From Methanobacteriota archaeon (GTDB taxonomy: Archaea; Thermoplasmatota; Poseidoniia; Poseidoniales; Poseidoniaceae): DNA of 18,070 nt. A program made the position numbers and the translations under genes. The notes below the pieces were generated by a model that ran no database searches, had not been told where the DNA came from, and saw only the letters and a list, made by a program, of their open reading frames with translations. The stretch lies in the NCBI GenBank assembly GCA_002707335.2, contig PAMN02000005.1:23387-41456 (forward strand). Direction: 5' to 3'. Shown one piece after another: positions 1 through 6,963 of the stretch. How positions within the stretch are numbered: the stretch's first letter is position 1; each line of letters opens with the position of its first letter.

Positions 1-1532
1 GTATCATGCCATTGACTAAGGTCAGTGGGAAAAGCATCTGCAAAACCATCTGGGTGAGCAACCCAAAGTGAGTCTGGATTAGAATATCCATCCATATCTG
101 AATCAAGACATCCTAGGCGATCTGCCCAACTAATCCAGCCGCTTTCGACTTCTTCGATACTACTGTTAGGACAAACATCTGCTTCGAATCCTGTTAAATT
201 ATCACCATATCCATCACCATCTGTATCTCGATATTGGCTAGGAACTAGAGGGAAATCATCTACCTGTGATGCGCCATATGATTGGTTATCGCCCCAGCCA
301 TCTCCATCAGTATCCAACCATTGGGATGGGTTTTCCGGGAAATCGTCTACCTGCAGAGCCCCTTCTGACTGATTGTCACCCCAGCCGTCTCCATCCTGGT
401 CAGACCATTGAGTTGGATTTTGAGGGAATGCGTCAGCGCCTTCTCGTGCTGTCCAGTTAGCATCTGGGTCTGACCAGCCATCCACATCTGCATCTGGGCA
501 TCCGAATCTATCTTGACTAGAATAGCCTCTTTCGACAGGGCATGCGTCTGGCTGAGTAGCGTTTGGATACCAAATGCCAATTGTCCAATTTCCTCTGGTA
601 CCATTCCATTCACCATTTGCCCAGTTATCCCCATAACCATCCTCATCAGTATCATTCCACTGAGTTGGCTCAAATGGGAATGCATCTGCACCGTTGTCAC
701 TCGGATGAGCAAACCAGGGTTGATTGTCATGTGTGTCTAAGCCACCAGGGTCTTCATCTGACCAACCATCGCCATCTGAATCTAAACAACCATATCTGTC
801 AAACTCTGAATAGCCTCGACTGAATGGACAATAATCCGGTTCGAAACCATTGATATTATCTCCATACCCATCATTATCCTCATCGTTCCACTGAGTAACT
901 TCACTGGGGAATGCGTCGGCTCCATTAGGCCCTGGTCCCCATCCAGCGTCCGGGTCTGACCATCCGTCGCCGTCAGAATCAGGGCAGCCCATTCTATCGT
1001 TAGTTGATGTCCCTTGTACCAAATCGCAGGAATCATCGGTGTCGATAAATCCATCTTCATCAGTATCTCTGTTAGCTTGGTTGATTGAAGCGATTAATGT
1101 GTAATCAAATCCATCATTACACCATGTATCTTTGCCTTTGATTTTCACGTATACATTGCCTGCTGTTGCAAGTGACGTAGAATGTGAATCTGAGGATTTT
1201 GCGTCCGATACGGTTGTAGTTGCTATCTGATTACCAGAGTTACCATGTATTGAGAAATCTCCTTCCCAACCATCATTAATACACCAAATATTTCCATTAT
1301 TCATTGACCCAGAAAATGAGATTTGAATTATGTCTCCTTTGTAACCAGATATCTTCCACCAATCTGTTTGATCAGTAGGTGAACAGCCGTCATCCGAACA
1401 AACATAACCAGGTGATGAAACACCATTTGTCAAAGGTGCTGCTGAAGATATATCATTATCTGCTTCCACAGCGGGAACAAAGGAAATCAAGGTAACCGCG
1501 AGGAACACCGCTAATATTCTAGCCCCTCGCAT
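1..1532 (-). CDS. Secreted PPC-like / thrombospondin type 3-like repeat protein, 3' truncated by window edge
   Basis: The frame is open from an ATG at 1532 to the left edge without a stop, so the C-terminus (more than 510 residues in) lies outside the window. An in-frame TGA 8 codons upstream fixes the start. Residues 1-24 form a signal peptide: basic MRGAR, a hydrophobic core, then likely cleavage after AVEA. Residues about 45-150 resemble a PPC-type beta-sandwich (WWKISGYKGD; cysteines near 45, 50, 84 and 138). From residue about 156 onward come about ten Asp-rich loops such as DTDEDGFID, DSDGDGWSD and DTDGDGWGD. These match thrombospondin type 3-like calcium-binding repeats, separated by ADAFP/DDFP and QW linkers, with occasional Cys. 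Known family behaviour suggests an extracellular, calcium-stabilised stalk or adhesin. The ligand is unknown. The gene lies 44 bases downstream of the GT4 gene on the same strand and may be co-transcribed with it. Confidence 0.85.
   Translation of the reverse strand, partial: MRGARILAVFLAVTLISFVPAVEADNDISSAAPLTNGVSSPGYVCSDDGCSPTDQTDWWKISGYKGDIIQISFSGSMNNGNIWCINDGWEGDFSIHGNSGNQIATTTVSDAKSSDSHSTSLATAGNVYVKIKGKDTWCNDGFDYTLIASINQANRDTDEDGFIDTDDSCDLVQGTSTNDRMGCPDSDGDGWSDPDAGWGPGPNGADAFPSEVTQWNDEDNDGYGDNINGFEPDYCPFSRGYSEFDRYGCLDSDGDGWSDEDPGGLDTHDNQPWFAHPSDNGADAFPFEPTQWNDTDEDGYGDNWANGEWNGTRGNWTIGIWYPNATQPDACPVERGYSSQDRFGCPDADVDGWSDPDANWTAREGADAFPQNPTQWSDQDGDGWGDNQSEGALQVDDFPENPSQWLDTDGDGWGDNQSYGASQVDDFPLVPSQYRDTDGDGYGDNLTGFEADVCPNSSIEEVESGWISWADRLGCLDSDMDGYSNPDSLWVAHPDGFADAFPTDLSQWHD
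250..423 (-). repeat. Two tandem 87-bp repeat units inside the TSP3-like gene
   Basis: Units 250-336 and 337-423 each encode 29 residues of the pattern QW-x-D-x-DGDGWGDNQS-x-GA-x-QVDDFP. A base-by-base comparison by eye gives about 63 of 87 identical positions. The flanking units (before 250 and after 423) are related but more diverged and differ in length. This looks like duplication of a calcium-binding protein module, not an intergenic repeat. Confidence 0.8.
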
Positions 1533-1576
1533 GTACAGGCATAACAGGAATCAGTTTTGAAAACAACGATTCAAAT

Positions 1577-2848
1577 TTACTTGTTGTTTTTTGTTATTGC
1601 ACGTTTGAAGATAGTTTCATAGTCAGATGCATTGTGTTCGTAAGTATATTTTGACAATACTCTTTCTCGACCCAGAAGTGCTTTATTTTGGGTCTCCTCA
1701 GATGATAACATCTCATTTACACAACGCGCCAAATCTTCTGGATTTCCTCGCTCAAATAGCCCACCTACGGACAAGTCAACCATTTCTGTTAGCGGTTCCT
1801 GATTTACAGTAGCAACCGGTGTTCCACTGGCCAATGATTCGAGAGGAATCAGACCTTGTCCTTCGTAGTAAGAAGGGTAAACAACCAAATCAGCTGAACG
1901 GAAATGTTGTGATAATTCATCAAATGTCAGACTGCTTTGAATATGAACGGAATCAGATACTCCTAATTTCTTAGCTGTTTTTTGCATACTCTTTTTCATG
2001 TGACCTCTTCCGACTATTACCAATTTCGCCTTTGGATTATTTTCAAGGATTTTAGGGAAGGCTCTTAGCAATGTCATGTATCCTTTACGTGCTACTAATC
2101 TTCCAACTGCAAGTATCATTGGAGTTGATGTTTCATTAGAATAATTTAGAGCAGCTTCATCATCGCATCCATATTCAGTTCTGATTTTTTCATGCAGCAA
2201 TTGCTCTGCTTCGTCGTCGATGTTTGGTGGTCTGAACACTTTGTGGTCACAACCCCAAAGTACAACTTCACAATCAAAATCTTCACTAGGATTGTACCAC
2301 CTTTTGAATTCCTTGAGTGTTGATTGTGAGTTTGCTACGCATATTGAGGATTCTAATACTCCCGCTCTTTCATATTTCGAGTAATAACCTGCTGTAGTTA
2401 GTATCGCCAAGTCGTTAGGATTTTTCCAAGTGGCAGATTCCTTAGCAGCTGCAGCTCTTTTCACACCTTCCTTTTCACCAATCCAAGAACCATGCAAACA
2501 AGATACGACTGGGGCGATATTTTGTTCCAGCCACTTGAATTCTTTTCTTTTCCATGAAACTAGTGGCAGATGAGCGTTTATGACATCGATTTTCTTTCTT
2601 GAGTCTAATTTCTTAATCGCTTTTAGTGCCTGTTTACCGTACGATCTAGTAAAAGCCATAGGTAGCTTTGCCCATGGAACCTCGATCACTTCGACGCCTT
2701 CTTGAGTAGGCACTTTTGCTTTGTGAGAACGAGTGATGATGGATATTTCATGACCAAGTTCAACAAGGTGGCTTGCTAAGTGGAAAACCACTGAACCAAT
2801 ACCACCCCATCTAGGGGGATATTCACCGGAAACAATGGCAATATGCAT
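1577..2848 (-). CDS. GT4-family (group 1) glycosyltransferase
   Basis: This 423-residue cytoplasmic retaining glycosyltransferase of GT-B fold would transfer a sugar from a nucleotide-sugar donor to a growing glycan; the exact sugar and acceptor cannot be read from sequence. The N-terminal Rossmann domain begins MHIAIVSGEYPPRWGGIG, with the glycine-rich GGIG loop at 15-18. The C-terminal domain has GRLVARKG (249-256) and the EX7E donor-binding motif EGQGLIPLE (E329 and E337). Length is typical for the family. An upstream ATG at 2881 would add 11 residues, but the family normally begins at the M-x-IAIVSGEYPP strand, so 2848 is chosen. It is divergent from the GT2 gene and is followed after 44 bases by the TSP3-like surface protein gene, consistent with a role in surface glycan synthesis (inference). 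Confidence 0.9.
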   Translation of the reverse strand: MHIAIVSGEYPPRWGGIGSVVFHLASHLVELGHEISIITRSHKAKVPTQEGVEVIEVPWAKLPMAFTRSYGKQALKAIKKLDSRKKIDVINAHLPLVSWKRKEFKWLEQNIAPVVSCLHGSWIGEKEGVKRAAAAKESATWKNPNDLAILTTAGYYSKYERAGVLESSICVANSQSTLKEFKRWYNPSEDFDCEVVLWGCDHKVFRPPNIDDEAEQLLHEKIRTEYGCDDEAALNYSNETSTPMILAVGRLVARKGYMTLLRAFPKILENNPKAKLVIVGRGHMKKSMQKTAKKLGVSDSVHIQSSLTFDELSQHFRSADLVVYPSYYEGQGLIPLESLASGTPVATVNQEPLTEMVDLSVGGLFERGNPEDLARCVNEMLSSEETQNKALLGRERVLSKYTYEHNASDYETIFKRAITKNNK

Positions 2849-2932
2849 ACCCAACGAAAGCAGCGACAACGACGCTTTCATAATAATTCAATGGATAGGT
2901 GGCTTCAAAACGAAAGTTTCAGTCGAATGTAT
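2849..2932. promoter_or_regulatory. Divergent intergenic region between GT4 and GT2 genes
   Basis: This 84-base gap must hold the promoters of both glycosyltransferase genes. An AT-rich block at about 2875-2893 (cataataattcaat) is the only TATA-like stretch. Read on the minus strand it lies about 27-40 bases before the GT4 start at 2848, roughly suitable for a leaderless transcript. No convincing TATA box sits at -26 from any candidate GT2 start. No Shine-Dalgarno sequence is evident. Confidence 0.35.
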
Positions 2933-3706
2933 ATGGCGGACAAGTTACCGGTATCGGTTACAATTATCCTTCCTACTAGAAATGAGGAGGAAGCGCTCGG
3001 TCCAACAGTCGATGCAATACCAAGAGATTGGTGTGATGAACTAGAAATTATGATTGTAGATGGAAATTCTACAGACCGTACTAGAGAAATCGCATTGGAA
3101 AAGGGAGTCAGAGTACATCTTGAGCCAAGAAAAGGCTATGGCAGAGCATACAGAACTGGCTTCGTCGTTGCTAAAGGGGACATTATTGTAACAATGGATG
3201 CAGATTGCACATACCCTGCTGAAGTTGTTCCTGACCTTGTCAGAAGATTGATTGATGAAGATTTAGATTTCATTACTTGTGATAGATTGACTCTAGCGGA
3301 AGAAGGTTCGATGTCTGGGCTACATGGCTTTGGAAATTGGATGCTATCTTTCAATGCAAGACTTGCATTTGGATATGGAATCAAAGACTCGCAATCAGGA
3401 ATGTGGGTTTTCAGAAAATCAATTTTTGAAAATGAAAAGATGCGTCCTACAAACGATGGCATGCCTCTTTCCGAGGAAATGAAAATCCTAGCGAGAAAGG
3501 TATTGGGCAAGAAAAAGGCTATCGAAATATCTGTCCCTTACAGACCCAGAGTAGGCGAAGCAGAAATTCATACATGGGGAGATGGATGGAAGAATTTGAA
3601 ATTCATATGGGCAAAGAGATTTGGTTTGAATCGAACCCGAACTGAATGGGGTCCTCTTCCTGATAATCCTGATTCAATTAATGGAAATGTTCCAGAACAA
3701 TCCTAG
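2933..3706 (+). CDS. GT2-family glycosyltransferase, dolichol-phosphate-sugar synthase-like
   Basis: This 257-residue GT-A enzyme begins with VTIILPTRNEEEALG (residues 9-23) and IVDGNSTDRT (41-50), the nucleotide-binding strand of GT2 enzymes. The metal-binding DxD is D89-A-D91 (VTMDADCTYP). The later DSQSGMWVFRK (152-162) and PYRPRVGEAEIHTWGDGW (202-219) fit the DPM1-like subgroup that loads a sugar onto a polyprenyl or dolichyl phosphate. There is no C-terminal membrane helix, so it would be a soluble or peripheral enzyme at the inner face of the membrane. ATGs exist at 2843, 2891 and 2927. I chose 2933 because the domain starts eight residues later, 2843 would overlap the divergent GT4 gene, and the codons ATGGCGGA match the start of the next gene. 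A role in surface N-glycan synthesis is inferred. Confidence 0.87.
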   Translation: MADKLPVSVTIILPTRNEEEALGPTVDAIPRDWCDELEIMIVDGNSTDRTREIALEKGVRVHLEPRKGYGRAYRTGFVVAKGDIIVTMDADCTYPAEVVPDLVRRLIDEDLDFITCDRLTLAEEGSMSGLHGFGNWMLSFNARLAFGYGIKDSQSGMWVFRKSIFENEKMRPTNDGMPLSEEMKILARKVLGKKKAIEISVPYRPRVGEAEIHTWGDGWKNLKFIWAKRFGLNRTRTEWGPLPDNPDSINGNVPEQS

Positions 3707-4551
3707 AATTCCATTTTCACTGGCTTATCTATCTTCACCCTGTCTCTAAATGAGATGCCAAACGGCACTGCAAAGAAAAGTATGGCGCACGCCCAAAGGT
3801 ATTCAGTAACGAACGAACTATATTCAATTCCCGCGATTCCATCAATTTTGTAATATGAGCGATGATCTTCTGAGGGTTCGTTTTCGATTACATCATCTAA
3901 TTGAGACGTGTTTACTAAACCTAAATCGTATCCATCTGTTGTGAAAATGTAATTTAGTTCCAGATTATCACTAATCGAAATTTCTGGGGAACCATCAAAT
4001 GATTGATGGACTGAAGATTCTCCTTCATTGTTATCTACCTGCATTCCAGAGGTATAATCAAAGTCACCAAAGTAGCCAATAGGAGCCAATATAATTAGAG
4101 TAAATAGTATGTAAAACGCCATCGATGAATTGAGAATTCCGAATAAAGAACGATAGTTAATTCCATAGTAACAGAGAATTACCATCAAAGACGTCATTGC
4201 AATAGCAATTTTTACAAGAACTGGGAGTGTTTCTTGAATTTCAGATAATGGAGTTACCTCAAAATCTGACTCTTCCATTACTTCATCACTTGGAATTGTT
4301 GTGTCATTACGTATATTTTGCCAATTTTTGTAGGATAGAAATCCACCGATTCTAATACTTCCATCTGCACTATCTTTGTCAACATCTAAATTGACTTCAA
4401 TAGAAGTATTTGTTGGAATTCCTTCAACGTAATCCAAACTAACTTTTCCCGAGTACCAGTTCTGAGTTTCAACAGCATTCAACAACAGTACGAAACAGAC
4501 TAGCTGTACGATATGAAGAACCATCTTTGGATAGTTCTTCTTTTCCGCCAT
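3703..4551 (-). CDS. Four-helix membrane protein of unknown function
   Basis: I do not recognise a family. The 282-residue product has hydrophobic helices at about 10-26, 110-129, 145-162 and 250-268. Two polar loops of about 80 residues (27-108 and 163-248) are acidic and Asn/Ser/Thr-rich. Positive residues lie at the N-terminus (AEKK), between helices 2 and 3 (NYR) and at the C-terminus (RDRVKIDKPVK). The positive-inside rule therefore puts the two large loops outside. The ATG at 4551 is preferred over an in-frame TTG at 4566. It lies 37 bases after the acidic surface-protein gene on the same strand, suggesting an operon and possibly a functional partnership. Its stop codon overlaps that of the convergent GT2 gene in a shared CTAG. 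Confidence 0.75.
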   Translation of the reverse strand: MAEKKNYPKMVLHIVQLVCFVLLLNAVETQNWYSGKVSLDYVEGIPTNTSIEVNLDVDKDSADGSIRIGGFLSYKNWQNIRNDTTIPSDEVMEESDFEVTPLSEIQETLPVLVKIAIAMTSLMVILCYYGINYRSLFGILNSSMAFYILFTLIILAPIGYFGDFDYTSGMQVDNNEGESSVHQSFDGSPEISISDNLELNYIFTTDGYDLGLVNTSQLDDVIENEPSEDHRSYYKIDGIAGIEYSSFVTEYLWACAILFFAVPFGISFRDRVKIDKPVKMEF

Positions 4552-4588
4552 GCTATTATTACTCAAATCCTAACTATCAAGTCTTGGT

Positions 4589-6916
4589 TCACTCTTGTTC
4601 TCTAGAGCGTAGACTTGCTACTAATCCAGCGATTGCAATCACCATAACTGTGAACGTTGGCGAAACGAATGGCAGTAGTCCATCTCCAGCCTCTGTTTCA
4701 TTCGCTGTTCCTTCGCTTTGATCACCAGATTCGTCAAACGCATCGGCAACTGCCTCTTCCAAGTCAGAAACGTCGTGTTGAGTTAGGTCTACCAGGTCTT
4801 CAATTGATGTTTGTTGGTCTATTACAGTCTCTTGCTCAATAGCGGATTGACCTGAGAAATATTCGAACGACATCAAAACTGGAGCCTCAGGATACATATC
4901 AGATTCTGGGCCAACCATTGTGTACCATTCTTCTACATCTTCATCGTATACAAGCATCTGGAAACCGACTGCTCTGTTTGTTGATGTGTCCCAAAGAACT
5001 CTCATGTCGGCGTCATGATATTGAACATCTGCTTCATAATTTGAAAGCCTGTTCTCTAAGTTTGAACCGAAACTTTCCATTGCATTCTCCAAAGTAGATT
5101 CTGAGAATCCTTCTGCGATACTTATCAGTAAGTCACTCGGCTCCATTTCCTTAGCTACATTTACACAAACTTCTGCAGAGTCCATCTCTGTATTTGTATC
5201 GGAGTTGGAAAGGGTTGCAGTGATACATTGTACACCATAAGCGTCCGCTGACATGTATACATTATCCCAGTAATGGTCTCTGTTATTGATAGACATCGAA
5301 TGGACATCAACCAAAGTGCCTCCTTCATCATACATGACTAAATCAATTTCATAATTTGTATTCTCATCCAGATTCCATGCTTCTACATTAACATCAATTT
5401 CATCCATGCTGTAAGCATCTGCAGATATATACATTAGATCCGAATTTTCGCTGTCATAGGTTTCGGAACCCATAGAATCTGTAATCTCATCTGTGCTGTC
5501 TTCAACCAAGTCAAGTAGAGTCGGTGCATCTTCAGTACCGATGAACGCATTTGCTACTAGATTACCAACATGGCAAGTCATTCCAAATGGCATTGGAGAA
5601 CCGTAGCCACTCAATACTGCCATAGATCCGCTGTCTGTTGTAATTGTCTGAGCTTCATCGAACAGTTCCATCCACATCTCGCACTCATACTCTTCGTCGA
5701 AATTTCCTGCATCTGTTACTGTGTCAGTTACTGAAACATCCCAGTCGCCAGCAGGTAAACCAAGTTCTTCAACAGGGAGTCCTGTTAATTCGAATTCGAA
5801 TGTTGTTGCTGTGCTGAAACTACCTGTGTGAGATTCTACATCGTCGTGAATTTCACCATCGTATTCGTCATCATGAGAGTGGTTGTCTTCATCTTGAGCT
5901 GGTGAGGTGCCATCTTCGAAGTGTGTGTTTGAAAGAGCAAATTCCCAATCTGAGTTTTGACCAAAATCATCTGTGCAATAATATATTTCATCATATGCTT
6001 TGTATTCACAGTAGAACCACCAATCATCAAACCCATTTGAGCCATTGTCATTGTATGTGCAGTAGTATCTGTTGTCTCCGTTGAAATTGTCGCCTTCCCA
6101 TTCACAATAATTGTATTCCATCCACCAAGCTTCATTATCATAGTAATCATCATCTTCGTCATCATCGATATCTCCAACTTCCCAAGTGATTTCTTCTCCG
6201 CCACCCAAGTTTGCGAGTGCATTATGGATATTGCTTGGTTCGGTGTAAACAACTTCACTTTGTGAGGTCTTTATTTCGTAACCAACGGAAATCGATGCTC
6301 CGATGTCTAATGGCATTACATCGTCTCCATCATTTGCTTCAAGGCTACCTACTAGTCCCAATTCATTTTCATCGAACACATTCATTGTAAGTTCCAAATC
6401 ATGTCCGTGAACCATGTTTGCTCCATCTCTGAATTCAACATACATAGCGTCCAAATTAAGCATGGTCTCTGAGGATGCAGACATTGTTAATTCCCATCCT
6501 GCATATGAGTCTCCCCAATCTGTGATGACCGCCATATCTTGGACAGAGCCGTGTCTAACAGTCAATTCTGTTACGTGTCTTGTAACTTCAACCGTAGTTC
6601 CATCAACTGCACTAAACATTGTAGTTCCATCTTCATATTGGTCTACAACCATTGAAGATGTACCAGTTAATTCTTCTAAGATTACTAGACCAATGCCTGC
6701 ATCTTCTGCAGAGTTCATGATGTCTAGTAAAATATCATCCAAAGGAAGTCCTGTCATAGACTCCATGTCGTCGTTTAGATTTGTCCAATCATACTCCATA
6801 CCAAACGCATAATGCTCGACTGATGCATCTTGTGCAGCTACTCCCTGTGGAATAAATGATACACACAAAATTGCAGTCAAAAATAATACGCCTAGGCTGT
6901 TCTTACCTCTTGCCAT
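4589..6916 (-). CDS. Secreted, C-terminally anchored acidic surface protein with Cys/aromatic/His-rich segment
   Basis: The product is 775 residues. It has a signal peptide (MARGKNSLG, hydrophobic core, likely cleavage after QGVAA at about 28), a long Asp/Glu/Met/Ser-rich beta-type ectodomain, and a C-terminal hydrophobic segment (about 751-767) followed by RSREQE. The end resembles the Pro-then-helix-then-basic layout of archaeosortase sorting signals, but I cannot place it in a named class. Residues about 245-365 are exceptional: a run of acidic residues, four aromatic-Cys micro-repeats (NYCEW, YYCTY, FYCEY, YYCTD), then an His/Asp stretch (NHSHDDEYDGEIHDD). Two related segments containing SADAY (about 475-580) look like duplicated beta domains. 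The ATG at 6916 is preferred to the GTG at 6928 because it begins the signal peptide and lies about 26 bases from a TATA-like box. Function is unknown. Confidence 0.8.
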   Translation of the reverse strand: MARGKNSLGVLFLTAILCVSFIPQGVAAQDASVEHYAFGMEYDWTNLNDDMESMTGLPLDDILLDIMNSAEDAGIGLVILEELTGTSSMVVDQYEDGTTMFSAVDGTTVEVTRHVTELTVRHGSVQDMAVITDWGDSYAGWELTMSASSETMLNLDAMYVEFRDGANMVHGHDLELTMNVFDENELGLVGSLEANDGDDVMPLDIGASISVGYEIKTSQSEVVYTEPSNIHNALANLGGGEEITWEVGDIDDDEDDDYYDNEAWWMEYNYCEWEGDNFNGDNRYYCTYNDNGSNGFDDWWFYCEYKAYDEIYYCTDDFGQNSDWEFALSNTHFEDGTSPAQDEDNHSHDDEYDGEIHDDVESHTGSFSTATTFEFELTGLPVEELGLPAGDWDVSVTDTVTDAGNFDEEYECEMWMELFDEAQTITTDSGSMAVLSGYGSPMPFGMTCHVGNLVANAFIGTEDAPTLLDLVEDSTDEITDSMGSETYDSENSDLMYISADAYSMDEIDVNVEAWNLDENTNYEIDLVMYDEGGTLVDVHSMSINNRDHYWDNVYMSADAYGVQCITATLSNSDTNTEMDSAEVCVNVAKEMEPSDLLISIAEGFSESTLENAMESFGSNLENRLSNYEADVQYHDADMRVLWDTSTNRAVGFQMLVYDEDVEEWYTMVGPESDMYPEAPVLMSFEYFSGQSAIEQETVIDQQTSIEDLVDLTQHDVSDLEEAVADAFDESGDQSEGTANETEAGDGLLPFVSPTFTVMVIAIAGLVASLRSREQE

Positions 6917-6937
6917 GACCAAAGTCACACCTAACTA

Positions 6938-6948
6938 CCAAATAAAGG
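6938..6948 (-). promoter_or_regulatory. TATA-like box for the 775-residue surface protein gene
   Basis: Read on the minus strand the sequence is CCTTTATTTGG. Its centre lies about 26-27 bases before the ATG at 6916, the spacing expected for an archaeal TATA box driving a leaderless transcript. No Shine-Dalgarno sequence precedes the start. The box sits in the 47-base gap after the beta-helix/PKD gene, so the downstream pair (775- and 282-residue proteins) may have its own promoter. Confidence 0.4.
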
Positions 6949-6963
6949 TAATGAAACCTAAAT

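Noticed and set aside
250..423. Tandem repeats considered as a CRISPR array
   Set aside because: The repeat units are 87 bases, directly adjacent, diverged, and encode an in-frame protein module. There are no spacers.
266..823. Several overlapping plus-strand and out-of-frame open frames
   Set aside because: They are shadows of the open minus-strand frame from 1532 to the edge, which has a signal peptide and regular repeats. Their translations show no domain.
1533..1576. Possible small RNA or tRNA in intergenic gaps
   Set aside because: All gaps are shorter than about 90 bases and none folds by eye into a cloverleaf or strong hairpin.
2849..2881. Longer N-terminus for the GT4 gene from ATG 2881
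   Set aside because: The extra residues precede the conserved first beta strand of the family and would use up the shared promoter region.
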